DNA of 64,000 bases from Streptomyces sp. BHT-5-2. Lineage in GTDB: Bacteria > Actinomycetota > Actinomycetes > Streptomycetales > Streptomycetaceae. The notes below the pieces were generated by a model that worked only from the letters and a program-made list of their open reading frames with translations, searched no databases and had not been told where the DNA came from. This document shows positions 16,356 to 25,800 of this stretch, in pieces; positions within the stretch are counted from its first letter, which is position 1; every line of letters begins with the position of its first letter. A program made the position numbers and the translations under genes. The DNA lies in contig NZ_CP081496.1 in the NCBI RefSeq assembly GCF_019774615.1, positions 434,001 to 498,000 on the forward strand, in the 5' to 3' direction.

Positions 16356-17720
16356 ATGACGCCCCCTCCCCCTCCGCCCCTGTCCGTGCCGCCGCCGGCC
16401 GACCCCGCCGCGGCGGCCGCCGAGGCCACCGACGCGATCCTCCGCGACACGCTGCACAGCAACCGCCGCGGCGTGGTCGTGGACTCCCCGCCGGGCGCCG
16501 GGAAGTCCACCCTGGTCGTCCGCGCCGCCCGCGAACTCGCCGCCGCCGGCCGCCGGCTGATGATCGTCGCGCAGACCAACGCCCAGGTGGACGACCTCGT
16601 CCTGCGCCTCGCCGCGAAGGACCCCGACCTCCCCGTGGGCCGGCTCCACTCCAGCGAACCCGGCGCCTTCGACCCCGCCCTCGCGGAGCTCCCCGCCGTC
16701 CGCACCTCCGCCCGGATCGCCGACCTCGCCGCCATGGACGTCGTCGTCTCCACCGCCGCCAAGTGGGCCTGGACCAAGGTCGAGGAGCCCTGGCGGCACG
16801 CCATCGTGGACGAGGCGTACCAGATGCGCTCGGACGCGCTGCTGAGCGTCGCCGGCCTCTTCGAGCGGGCGCTCTTCGTCGGCGACCCGGGCCAGTTGGA
16901 CCCGTTCAGCGTGGTCGGCGCCGACCAGTGGGCCGGCCTCTCCTACGACCCGTCCGCCAGCGCCGTCTCCACCCTCCTCGCGCACAACCCCGACCTGCCG
17001 CAGCACCGCCTCCCCGTCTCCTGGCGGCTGCCGGCCTCCGCCGCGCCCCTGGTGTCCGGCGCGTTCTACCCGTACACCCCGTTCCGCAGCGGCACCGGGC
17101 CCGGCGACCGACGGCTGGCGTTCGGCGTGGCCGGCGACGGCTCGGCCGTGGACCGCGTCCTGGACGAGGCCGCGGAGTCCGGCTGGGGGCTGCTGGAACT
17201 ACCCGCCCGGCGCACCCCGCGCACCGACCCGGAGGCGGTACGCGCCCTCGCCCTGGTCGTCCGCCGCCTCCTGGACCGCGGCGGGGCCGCCACCAGCGAA
17301 CAGGCCGACGCACCCGCGCCGCTGACCGCCGCCCGGATCGCGGTCGGCACCGCCCACCGCGACCAGGCCGCGGCCGTCCGCGCCGCCCTCGCCGAACTCG
17401 GCGTGACCGGCGTGGCCGTCGACACCGCCAACCGCCTCCAGGGCCGCGAGTTCGACGTCACCGTCGTCCTCCACCCGCTCTCCGGCCGCCCCGACGCGAC
17501 CGCCTTCCATCTGGAGACCGGACGGCTGTGCGTGCTCGCCTCCCGGCACCGGCACTCCTGCATCGTCGTCTGCCGCGCCGGCGTCGCCGAACTCCTCGAC
17601 GAGCACCCCGCCACGGAACCCGTCCAACTGGGCGTCACCGTGAAGTTCCCCGACGGCTGGGAAGCGAACCACGCCGTCCTCTCCCACCTGAACGAACACC
17701 GAATCCCCCTACGCCCCTGA
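16356..17720 (+). CDS. superfamily 1 DNA/RNA helicase-like ATPase
   Basis: A 454-aa ATPase with the SF1 motif series: Walker A PPGAGKST (45-52), motif Ia VAQTNAQVDD, Walker B VDEAYQ (151-156), motif III GDPGQLDPF (176-184), motif IV VSWRLP, motif V ANRLQGREFDVTVV and a motif VI variant LASRHRHSCIVV. The size is near the minimal two-domain helicase, closer to the UPF1-like branch than to UvrD. The ATG at 16356 follows GGAG. It is about 220 bp from the upstream stop with the minisatellite between. Together with the Fe-S nuclease it forms a plausible DNA repair or defence module. Confidence 0.85.
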   Translation: MTPPPPPPLSVPPPADPAAAAAEATDAILRDTLHSNRRGVVVDSPPGAGKSTLVVRAARELAAAGRRLMIVAQTNAQVDDLVLRLAAKDPDLPVGRLHSSEPGAFDPALAELPAVRTSARIADLAAMDVVVSTAAKWAWTKVEEPWRHAIVDEAYQMRSDALLSVAGLFERALFVGDPGQLDPFSVVGADQWAGLSYDPSASAVSTLLAHNPDLPQHRLPVSWRLPASAAPLVSGAFYPYTPFRSGTGPGDRRLAFGVAGDGSAVDRVLDEAAESGWGLLELPARRTPRTDPEAVRALALVVRRLLDRGGAATSEQADAPAPLTAARIAVGTAHRDQAAAVRAALAELGVTGVAVDTANRLQGREFDVTVVLHPLSGRPDATAFHLETGRLCVLASRHRHSCIVVCRAGVAELLDEHPATEPVQLGVTVKFPDGWEANHAVLSHLNEHRIPLRP

Positions 17721-17733
17721 ATCCTGTCGTCAT

Positions 17734-17840
17734 CCTGTCGTCGAACTCCCGTCGCTCGCCCGGAGGGCGGACCGGGCGGTGTCCGGTGCGGCGAGAGTGC
17801 GTGCCGGGCGCCGGACGGCAGACGGGAGTTCGACGACAGG
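17734..17840. repeat. 20-bp perfect inverted repeat with 67-bp spacer
   Basis: Bases 17734-17753 are exactly complementary to 17821-17840. The pair lies just after the helicase stop. It could be a large terminator hairpin or a small non-autonomous palindromic element. No target-site duplication is clear. Confidence 0.85.
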
Positions 17841-18093
17841 GCCCAGGGCGCGACCCGGCCTCAACCGATCACCCCGCAGGCCCGCACACCCCCACCCCGT
17901 TCATCACCCTCCCCTTCACTCGTCCTCCCCATCTATCCGCCGCCATCCACATCCCTAACGCCACCCCGCCCACCCAACTACACTAAGTGATCGAGTCAGG
18001 AACTTCTCACGCTCCGTAATCGTTGCCGGAACAAGGAAGGAGGCAGGCGGCCCCCACGGCGTCCCACCAGGCCCCGCCCAACCCACCGCACCG

Positions 18094-18163
18094 CCAAAAC
18101 CAAAACCAGAACCAAAACCAGAGCCAGAGCCAGAGCCAGCCAACGCCAACGCCAACGCCAACG
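18094..18163. repeat. hexanucleotide microsatellite tract
   Basis: About eleven 6-bp units in three blocks (CCAAAA, then CCAGAG, then CCAACG). It lies in the 580-bp gene-free stretch 17721-18300, upstream of the small conserved gene at 18301. No credible CDS is seen in that stretch apart from chance open frames created by the repeats. Confidence 0.9.
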
Positions 18164-18300
18164 AGAGCCTCGACCCAACCCACCTCCCCACCGCCCCGCC
18201 TCCCATCCAGCCCCCCCGACCCTGACGCGGGAAGCGCCCACCGGCCCCCTTGCGCCGGGCGGGACAATGGAATGCGGCACACAACGATGGAGGTAGGTAC

Positions 18301-18684
18301 ATGTCCGAGCCGCAGCCGGCTCCCGATCCCCGCGGTACGGCGCCCGCCCCCCGCCGCATGAGGCCCGCGCAGTTGTTGTTCGAGCCGCCCGAGGCCACCG
18401 CCGACCCCGAGCACTTCTTCGGGCTGGAGTCGATGGAGGATCCCGGTGCGCTCCTCGGCCGCGCGACCGAGCTCACGCTCGCCTTCCGCGCCGCCGCCGA
18501 CCGCGCGACGGAGTTCCAGGCGATGGCCGCGGCCCAGCTGGCCGACCCCCGTCGCTTCGACCGGCTGCCGCTGGCGGAGGTCGCCGAGCGGGCCGACTGG
18601 ACCGAGGACTACGCGCAGAAGATGGTCGAGTTCGGCCGGAGCCTGCTGCGCAGCGGCAGCACGGTGCCGCCCGACGCCGACTGA
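18301..18684 (+). CDS. conserved actinobacterial hypothetical protein, 127 aa
   Basis: The start at 18301 has a good RBS (GGAGGT, 6 nt). After a Pro-rich N-terminus (about 25 residues) the protein is largely helical: ATELTLAFRAAADRATEFQA, then FDRLPLAEVAERADWTEDYA and KMVEFGRSLLRSG. The second half resembles a helix-turn-helix but is too short to call with confidence. No catalytic motif. The leader between the upstream gene and this one is long and repeat-rich. Confidence 0.75.
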   Translation: MSEPQPAPDPRGTAPAPRRMRPAQLLFEPPEATADPEHFFGLESMEDPGALLGRATELTLAFRAAADRATEFQAMAAAQLADPRRFDRLPLAEVAERADWTEDYAQKMVEFGRSLLRSGSTVPPDAD

Positions 18685-19033
18685 GCCGCGGGCCCCGGTC
18701 AGCCGAGCCGCGGGCTCCGGTTGCCGCCAGACGACGCCGGGACCGGCGTCCGCGGCGGTGCCGTCCGCGCGGCCGCCCGCCTCCCCTTCCCGCAGCGCGG
18801 GTCTTCCCGTGACGGGGGTCTTCCCGCGGCGGGGCCGTGCCGGGACCTTCCCGTCACCGGCGCCTTCCCGTCACGGGAGTCACATGGTGCTCAAGGGGTA
18901 TCTCTCGGCTCTTGGGTCAAGATCATGGGCCCCTGGCATATGCGGGAGGAGAAGATACTCCCCGGCGCGCCGTCCTGTCCCGGTTTCCGCCAATCGGCTC
19001 TGGCGGGGCGCGGGGAGTCGATAGACCGGTCCC
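18685..19033. other. intergenic region with repeated CTTCCCG motifs
   Basis: No supported gene. The stretch 18780-18890 has five to six copies of CTTCCCG-type words alternating with CACGGG/GACGGG, giving several small overlapping hairpins. A terminator function for the gene ending at 18684 is plausible. Confidence 0.5.
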
Positions 19034-19936
19034 ATGAGCGAATGGCTGCCTGAGACTCCGCGGAACCTGGCCTTCCCCACCACGGCGTACGTCACGCTCG
19101 CCGGGGCCGACTGGCTCGCCTCCGCCAGCCCGCACCCGGAGGGCCAGCACCGGCTGTGGGCGGAGCGGCCCACCGCGCCGAGCACGCTGCCGTGCGGGAC
19201 GGTCTTCGACGTGATCAACGCCCCGGCGCTCTTCGGGCGGCGCATGGTGGACCGGCTGTGGTCGGCCGGCCCCGGGTCGGGGCCGGTGGCCATGCACCGC
19301 GGCCGGATCCTGCTGTTCGCGGCCCCCGGGACGGCCCAGCGGCTGCCCGCGCTGCTGGCCTGGGAGGAGTGGGGCAGCGCGGTCCCGCCCCTGTTGTGCC
19401 ACGGCAGCGGGGACGCGGTGACGGTACCGCCGTTGCATCCGTTGCATCCCCAGGCCGCGGGTCACACCGAGGGTGGGACGGGAACGGGCGCGGCGAGGAC
19501 GGGCGGGGCGGGTGGTCGGCGGGGGCAGGCGGCCGGGCGCGGGTTCACCACTCCCCGGCCCGCCGAGTCCGGTCCCGGGTCCACCCGTCCCGGTTTCGCC
19601 GAGGTCGGCGTCGGGTTCGCCGCCTCCGGGGGCGCCGAGGGCGGTGGCAGCTTCGCCGGTTGCGGGTTCGCCGAGGACGGCGTCGGCTTCGTCGGTGCCG
19701 GGTTCGGGTTCGGCGGCGGTGACGGCCTCACCGGTTCCGGGGTTCGGGAGGGCGGCGCCGCCTCGCGTTGGCTGGTTGCGCCGGATGTGCGGGAGCCGTG
19801 GTTGCCGGGGCCCGAGGTGTTGTTGTGGGCGTGTGTGCGGGCCGCGCGGGGTGGGCTGGGGGCCGATCGGGAGACTGCCCGCGAGCACCATGAACTGGCT
19901 GTTCAGGGTGTGGATACGGGGCGGACGGGCGGCTGA
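19034..19936 (+). CDS. conserved hypothetical protein with a Gly-rich repeat insertion
   Basis: A 300-aa protein. Residues 1-135 (MSEWLPETPRNLAFPTTAYV, GTVFDVINAPALFGRRMVDR) and about 240-285 (SRWLVAPDVREPWLPGPEVL, LWACVRAARGG) belong to a Streptomyces family loosely annotated as bifunctional primase/polymerase-like; no polymerase metal-binding motif is obvious to me. Between them lies a Gly-rich low-complexity insert of about 100 residues with repeated GFAE/VGVGF and GAGFGFGGG words, which from memory is much longer than in relatives. It ends 56 bp before a tRNA-Lys gene. Confidence 0.7.
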   Translation: MSEWLPETPRNLAFPTTAYVTLAGADWLASASPHPEGQHRLWAERPTAPSTLPCGTVFDVINAPALFGRRMVDRLWSAGPGSGPVAMHRGRILLFAAPGTAQRLPALLAWEEWGSAVPPLLCHGSGDAVTVPPLHPLHPQAAGHTEGGTGTGAARTGGAGGRRGQAAGRGFTTPRPAESGPGSTRPGFAEVGVGFAASGGAEGGGSFAGCGFAEDGVGFVGAGFGFGGGDGLTGSGVREGGAASRWLVAPDVREPWLPGPEVLLWACVRAARGGLGADRETAREHHELAVQGVDTGRTGG

Positions 19937-19949
19937 GGGGAATCGATTT

Positions 19950-19977
19950 TTGCCCTCCCCGGCCAGGATGCTAATGT
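19950..19977 (+). promoter_or_regulatory. probable promoter of tRNA-Lys copy 1
   Basis: TTGCCC (19950-19955) and TAATGT (19972-19977) with a 16-bp spacer, 15 bp upstream of the mature tRNA 5 prime end. A vegetative-type promoter at the right distance. Confidence 0.6.
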
Positions 19978-19992
19978 TTTCCCCGTCAGCAG

Positions 19993-20066
19993 GCGCCGCT
20001 AGCTCAGTTGGTTAGAGCAGCTGACTCTTAATCAGCGGGTCCGGGGTTCGAGTCCCTGGCGGCGCA
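19993..20066 (+). tRNA. tRNA-Lys (anticodon CTT), copy 1
   Basis: Full cloverleaf: acceptor GCGCCGC pairs with GCGGCGC, D arm GCTC/GAGC, anticodon stem GCTGA/TCAGC with loop CTCTTAA (anticodon CTT), T loop TTCGAGT. The discriminator is A and CCA is not encoded. Identical to two further copies in this window. Confidence 0.98.
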
Positions 20067-20075
20067 CAGACGGTC

Positions 20076-20103
20076 GAAGGCCCTCACTCCGGTGGGGGCC
20101 TTC
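20076..20103 (+). terminator. terminator hairpin after tRNA-Lys copy 1
   Basis: GAAGGCCCTCAC and GTGGGGGCCTTC pair around TCCG with one G-T or mismatch. It starts 10 bp after the tRNA. No T-run, as is normal in Streptomyces. Confidence 0.85.
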
Positions 20104-20163
20104 GTCGTACGTGGGGTCCGTTGCCGTGTACAGGGCTTGCCGTGCGCTGGGCGGCGCCGCGTA

Positions 20164-21411
20164 CTAAGCGGTGCTGTGGGTGACCTTGACCGCCCATTCG
20201 CCGTCGGCGGACCGGCCCCCGACCTGGACGCGTACGCCGTCCTCGGTGTCGTTGAGGCTCTCCCCGACGCCGAGCGGGGCGTCGGCGAGCGGCGGATAGA
20301 CGGAGGTGCCCCAGCAGGCGGAGGTGCCGGGGTGGCCGTCGAGGACCCGGACGGGGCCGGAGCCGGACGCGGTGGAGCTGCGGATGCGGTAGACGAGGAC
20401 GCCCTCGGTGCAGATGGAGCGGTCGTTGCCCTCGGCGGCGCGGGCTTCCATGGCGAGGGCGGTCTCGGGGCCGGTGCGGACCACCAGGAGGCGGGGGCGG
20501 TGGCGGTCGGCGGGGTCGTCGGGCGCCGAGAGGGGGCGCAGTGCGTGCATCCGGGGGCGGTCCAGGGAGACGCAGTCGACCTGGCTGTCGGTGATCCAGC
20601 CCAGGCGCCACTTGTGCCAGGCGAAGGGGTCGGGGGCGAGTCCGAACTGGCTGCCCATGAGGTCCCAGTCGCCCACGTAGGTGTCCCAGTCGCCGTGGCC
20701 GTTCTCGGGGCGGTGGTAGAGGTCCGGCAGGTCGAAGACGTGGCCGGTTTCGTGGGCGAGGACGTTGCGGTCGGGCGGGCTGTGCTCGAAGACGGTGACG
20801 AAGCGGCTGATGTCGACGCCGTCGACGTGCATCGGCTGGTCGAGGTTGACGACTTTGGTGGCGTCGGAGTCGACGCCGGGGGCGCCGGGGTCGGCGGCGA
20901 GGTAGACGAGGTCGTAGCGGCTGAAGTCGATGACGGGGTCGGCGGCGGCGACCGCGTCGCGGAGGTAGGCGGAGCGCCGTCCGGTGTCCCAGTCGCGTTG
21001 TATGCCGTACCAGGTGGAGGGGTGCGGCATGCGGACCCAGTGGTGGTGGACGTGGGTGCGGAGGCGGAACCTGCCGTAGGAGGCGCGCTCGAAGAAGCGG
21101 TCGGTGGCGGGGAAGTAGTCGCCGGAGAGCTGTTGGGGGGTGGAGGTGGGGCGGGCGTCGGGGAAGGAGAGGTAGATCATCACCGCGTCGAGGCGGTGGT
21201 CGGGGCGGGGGTAGTCGCCGTTCCAGCTGTCGACGCCTTCGGAGTGGTGGGCGTCGGTGCGTCCCAGGGCGCAGGAGAGGGCGGCTTCGGAGGCGGTGGC
21301 GGGGCCGGTGACGATGGAGGTCGCGATGAGCGCGCTCAGGGAGGTGGCGATGGCTGCGACGCGCCGCATGCGTCGGCGATCCACCCCGTGGGGTGTCTGG
21401 GCGCGCGGCAC
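20164..21411 (-). CDS. secreted M6-like zinc metalloprotease
   Basis: An exported protein of 415 aa from the GTG at 21411, which has GGAGG 5 nt upstream; the ATG at 21369 is an alternative. A signal peptide is visible (RRVAAIATSLSALIATSIV, then TGPATA). The zinc motif is HETGHVFDLPDLYHR, the HExxH...LPDLY form of the M6 / immune-inhibitor-A-like family, followed by DWDLMGSQFGLAP, the Met-containing turn. Substrate is unknown; such enzymes usually act outside the cell. It is divergent from the PAS-GGDEF-EAL gene. Confidence 0.83.
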   Translation of the reverse strand: MPRAQTPHGVDRRRMRRVAAIATSLSALIATSIVTGPATASEAALSCALGRTDAHHSEGVDSWNGDYPRPDHRLDAVMIYLSFPDARPTSTPQQLSGDYFPATDRFFERASYGRFRLRTHVHHHWVRMPHPSTWYGIQRDWDTGRRSAYLRDAVAAADPVIDFSRYDLVYLAADPGAPGVDSDATKVVNLDQPMHVDGVDISRFVTVFEHSPPDRNVLAHETGHVFDLPDLYHRPENGHGDWDTYVGDWDLMGSQFGLAPDPFAWHKWRLGWITDSQVDCVSLDRPRMHALRPLSAPDDPADRHRPRLLVVRTGPETALAMEARAAEGNDRSICTEGVLVYRIRSSTASGSGPVRVLDGHPGTSACWGTSVYPPLADAPLGVGESLNDTEDGVRVQVGGRSADGEWAVKVTHSTA

Positions 21412-21718
21412 GTGGACCTCCAGGGGTGGATTCGGGACACCCACTTACCCTGAGGTGATTTCATGCTCTTCGTCCTGATATGGCAGCCCGAAGGGGTGAC
21501 CCGCGCGCCTCCCCCGTCTCGTAACGGAAAGTCACAAGCGACTAAAGGTGCAATAGGGGCGAACAGAGCCGGGCAGATTTGGCTGAACTTCCGTCATGCG
21601 TGCGGATGGTCACGGCTTCGTCGCTGGATCGGCCCTCGTGCCAGCCTCTATGATCGCCACACTTTCCAGGGCGAGGTCCCCCCTCCGTCACGAGACAAGC
21701 GCCATGCGGGAGCGAGCA
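21412..21718. promoter_or_regulatory. divergent intergenic region with candidate promoter for the GGDEF-EAL gene
   Basis: TATGAT at 21649-21654 is a good -10 box; TGGATC 17 bp upstream is a weak -35. This would place transcription start about 55 nt before the GTG at 21719. I looked for a c-di-GMP or c-di-AMP riboswitch in the 300-bp leader and could not support one. Confidence 0.35.
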
Positions 21719-23599
21719 GTGAGCGGACACCCCGACAGCCCGGGCCGCACGTCCGGAGCAACACTGCCATCGGTGACGGAGCGTGATGGTTCGACCAAAG
21801 ACCCCGTCGCCCGGTCCGCCTCCCCGCCCTGCGACGCCGCGGCGCGCTGCGACGGCACCGCCGCCTCGCTCGGCGACTACCGCGCCGCCTTCCTCGCCGC
21901 GAGCCTGCCGATGGCCGTCCTCAACCGCGACGGGCTGGTGCTCGCCGCCAATCCCGCGCTGGGTGCCCTGGTGGGCGCCGACCCGGACGAGCTGGTCGCC
22001 GCCACCGCCGCCGACCTCACCGACCTGGGCGCCGACCCGCGGGTGTGGAGCGCGTACCGCGAGGTGCTGTGCGGCCGCAGCGAGCGGCTGCGCTGCACCC
22101 GACGGCTGAAACGCTCCGACGGGACCTCCGTATGGGTGGAGGTGACCGTCGAGCCGGTGACCGAGGGGCCGTTGGGCGGCGAGGAGCGGGTGCTGCTGTC
22201 GGCGGCGGACATCAGCGACCGGCACGATCTGCTGGCCCGGCTCCGGCATCTGCAGATGCACGATCCGGTGACCCGGCTGCCCAACCGCACGCTGTTCTTC
22301 GAGCGGCTCTCGGCGGCGCTGGAGGCGGCCTCGTTCGAGCGGGCCGGCACCGGCCGGATCGGGCTGTGCTATCTGGACCTGGACGGCTTCAAGGCGGTCA
22401 ACGACACCCTGGGGCACCGGGTCGGCGACCGGCTGCTGAGCGCGGTGGCGCAGCGGCTGACGCGCTGCGCCGAGCGGGCCGCGGAGCGCGGGCCGGGCCG
22501 TGGCGGGCATCTGGTGGCGCGGCTGGGCGGGGACGAGTTCGCGCTGCTGGTGGAGGACTCCACCGGCACCGACCAGCTGGCGGAGCTGGCGCAGTCGGCG
22601 CTGGACGCGCTGCAGCGGCCGTTCGACCTGGCCGGGCAGCGGATGTCGGTGTCGGCGAGCATCGGCGTGGTGGAGCGGGCGGCGAACGGGACCACCGCGA
22701 CGGGGCTGATGCAGGCCGCGGACACCACGCTGTACTGGGCGAAGGAGGACGGCAAGGCCCGGTGGACGCTCTTCGACCCGGAGCGCAACGCCCACCGGAT
22801 GACCCGGCAGGCGCTGTCCAGCACGCTGCGGCCGGCGGTGGACCGCGGGGAGTTCACGCTGGAGTACCAGCCGCTGGTCGGGCTGGGGGACGGCCGGGCG
22901 CAGGGGGTGGAGGCGCTGGTGCGGTGGCGGCATCCGCAGTTCGGGGTGCTGTCGCCGAATCGGTTCATCGCGCTGGCCGAGGAGAACGGCGCGATCGTGG
23001 AGCTGGGCCGCTGGGTGCTGGAGCGGGCCTGCTATCAGGCGCGGGCCTGGCAGTTGGCGCACCCCGGGGACCAGCCGCTGTTCGTCAGTGTGAATGTGGC
23101 CGTGCGTCAGGTGTGGGACTCCGACCTGGTGGCGGACGTCGCCGGGATCCTGGCGGAGACCGGGCTGCCGCCGCGGCTGCTCCAGCTGGAGCTGACCGAG
23201 TCCGCGGTGATGGGGTCGGCGGGACGGCCGCTGCAGGCGCTGCAGGCGCTCAGCGACATGGGGGTGCGGATCGCCATCGACGACTTCGGCACCGGCTACT
23301 CCAACCTCGCCTATCTGAGCCGGCTGCCGGTGTCGGTGCTGAAGCTGGACGGGTCGTTCGTGCACGGCTTCCGGTCGCAGGAGCACCCGAATCCGGCGGA
23401 CGAGATGATCGTCGAGGCGCTGGTCGCGCTGGCGCACCGGCTGGGGCTGACGGTGACGGCGGAGTGCGTGGAGAGCGCCGAGCAGGCCGAGCGGCTGCGC
23501 CGGATCGGCTGTGACACCGGGCAGGGCTGGCTCTACTCCCGGCCGGTGGCACCGGACCGGGTGGAGGCGCTGCTGGACGCGGGGCGCGCCTGCGGCTGA
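21719..23599 (+). CDS. PAS-GGDEF-EAL cyclic-di-GMP metabolic protein
   Basis: A 626-aa cytoplasmic protein. A PAS domain (DYRAAFLAASLPMAVLNRDG) and PAC segment (VWVEVTVEPVTEGPLGGEER, LLSAADISDRH) are followed by GGDEF (DPVTRLPNRTLFFERL, active-site LGGDEFALLV) and EAL (GVEALVRWRHP, QLELTESAVMG, IAIDDFGTGYSNLAYL, KLDGSFV). Both active sites keep their key residues, so the protein may make and break c-di-GMP, as described for RmdA-type proteins of Streptomyces. No transmembrane segment. The GTG at 21719 is favoured because GGGAG sits 6 nt upstream; longer forms from 21596 are possible. C-di-GMP controls development through BldD in this genus. Confidence 0.92.
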   Translation: MSGHPDSPGRTSGATLPSVTERDGSTKDPVARSASPPCDAAARCDGTAASLGDYRAAFLAASLPMAVLNRDGLVLAANPALGALVGADPDELVAATAADLTDLGADPRVWSAYREVLCGRSERLRCTRRLKRSDGTSVWVEVTVEPVTEGPLGGEERVLLSAADISDRHDLLARLRHLQMHDPVTRLPNRTLFFERLSAALEAASFERAGTGRIGLCYLDLDGFKAVNDTLGHRVGDRLLSAVAQRLTRCAERAAERGPGRGGHLVARLGGDEFALLVEDSTGTDQLAELAQSALDALQRPFDLAGQRMSVSASIGVVERAANGTTATGLMQAADTTLYWAKEDGKARWTLFDPERNAHRMTRQALSSTLRPAVDRGEFTLEYQPLVGLGDGRAQGVEALVRWRHPQFGVLSPNRFIALAEENGAIVELGRWVLERACYQARAWQLAHPGDQPLFVSVNVAVRQVWDSDLVADVAGILAETGLPPRLLQLELTESAVMGSAGRPLQALQALSDMGVRIAIDDFGTGYSNLAYLSRLPVSVLKLDGSFVHGFRSQEHPNPADEMIVEALVALAHRLGLTVTAECVESAEQAERLRRIGCDTGQGWLYSRPVAPDRVEALLDAGRACG

Positions 23600-23625
23600 G
23601 CCGCCGCGCGCCCCGCGCCGCCGCC

Positions 23626-24756
<1,131 letters not shown>

Positions 24757-24816
24757 GGTGCGGGTCCTCCTCGCGTCGCGCTTCTGACGTCGGTGGTCTG
24801 CGGGTCTGCGAGGGGG

Positions 24817-24839
24817 TAACCGGAGCAGTTCTCCGGTTA
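24817..24839. promoter_or_regulatory. palindromic operator candidate upstream of the flavin oxidoreductase
   Basis: TAACCGGAG and CTCCGGTTA form a perfect 9-bp inverted repeat around CAGTT. The form AACCGGAG...CTCCGGTT is typical of TetR-family sites, but no TetR gene is adjacent. Confidence 0.55.
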
Positions 24840-24957
24840 TTCCCGGGTGGGGCGATGCGTCCGGACGGGTGAGGGGCGGGAAGCGGTGGGAGGCGCCCGG
24901 GGGCCGTGTGCCGTAAGGCGGTGGGCCGGGCGCCGGGAGGGGCGGGGCGGGCCCGTG

Positions 24958-25026
24958 CGGACCCGCCGGTCGGGGTCTGGCGGACCCGCCGGTCGGGGTC
25001 TGGCGGACCCGTCGGTCGGGACCTAG
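24958..25026. repeat. three tandem 23-bp repeats at a gene end
   Basis: The unit begins CGGACCCGCCGGTCGGGG at 24958, 24981 and 25004 (third copy diverged). The last copy contains the stop codon of the racemase-like gene. The unit has internal dyad symmetry and could act as a terminator. Confidence 0.85.
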
Positions 25027-25745
25027 CGGGCCGGGCGGGAGAAGAGCGTGCCGAGCTCGGGGCAGGCCAGGGGGCGGTCCAGCAGGCGCAGGCCCTCCCA
25101 GACCGTCACCTGATTTGCGGTGAGGACCGGTTTGCCGAGTGCGGCTTCGAGGGCGGGCAGATGGGCGGCGGTGTGCAGGGCGGTGTCGGGCAGCAGGACG
25201 GCCTCGGCGTCGGGGTGGTCGCCGGCCCGGGCCAGCTCCAGGACCTCCTCACGGCCCCAGGTGCCGACCTCGGCGGCGGTGATGATGCCGCTGCCCCGGG
25301 TGGCGACGACCTCGGTGCCGGCGGACTTGAGGAAGGCGTGGAAGTACTCGGCGACGTCGGCCGGATAGGTGGCGGCGATCGCGACCCGCCGGGCGCCGAG
25401 GGCCCGGACGGCGTGCGCGAAGGCGAAGGAGGTGCTGGAGGCGGGCAGCCCGGCGGTGGCCGACAGCTCCCGCACCTGCTCCTGGGCGCCCTCCCAGCCG
25501 TAGACGAAGCTGGCGCTCGTACAGGCCCAGACGACGGCCTCGGCGCCGCGGTCCCGCAGCGCGGCGACGCCGGCCGCGAGGCGGGCCGCGGAGCCCATCT
25601 CCAGCAGGGCGTCGACGCGGTGGGCGTCCTCGCCGATGTCGGTGTGGACGAGCGGCAGGCCGACCGCGCCGCCCAGGAGTGCCTCCAGCCGGGGGTAGTC
25701 GTCCTCGGCGGAGTGACCGGGGTAGAGGAAGCCGACCGATGCCAT
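25023..25745 (-). CDS. Asp/Glu racemase-superfamily protein (EutA / maleate isomerase-like), copy 1
   Basis: A 240-aa cytoplasmic protein of the Asp/Glu/hydantoin racemase and arylmalonate decarboxylase superfamily: [17 protein letters not shown] at the front and [17 protein letters not shown] holding the first active-site cysteine. The second cysteine position is replaced, reading [16 protein letters not shown], whereas copy 2 keeps it. In EutA-bearing ectoine clusters this family is a conserved accessory. Loss of one cysteine would prevent two-base racemisation, so a different reaction is likely. It is transcribed with copy 2. Confidence 0.83.
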   Translation of the reverse strand: MASVGFLYPGHSAEDDYPRLEALLGGAVGLPLVHTDIGEDAHRVDALLEMGSAARLAAGVAALRDRGAEAVVWACTSASFVYGWEGAQEQVRELSATAGLPASSTSFAFAHAVRALGARRVAIAATYPADVAEYFHAFLKSAGTEVVATRGSGIITAAEVGTWGREEVLELARAGDHPDAEAVLLPDTALHTAAHLPALEAALGKPVLTANQVTVWEGLRLLDRPLACPELGTLFSRPAR

Positions 25746-25800
25746 GCAGGTCTCCCTTGCGGGTGGTGGGTGCGGTGTGCGGTGGTGCGGCGGGCCGGGC

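Noticed and set aside
20092..21453. Long plus-strand open frame over the metalloprotease
   Set aside because: It is a Gly/Val-rich shadow of the minus-strand gene, with no signal peptide or motif.
21412..21718. Cyclic-dinucleotide riboswitch in the leader of the GGDEF-EAL gene
   Set aside because: I could not find the conserved core of c-di-GMP or c-di-AMP riboswitches.
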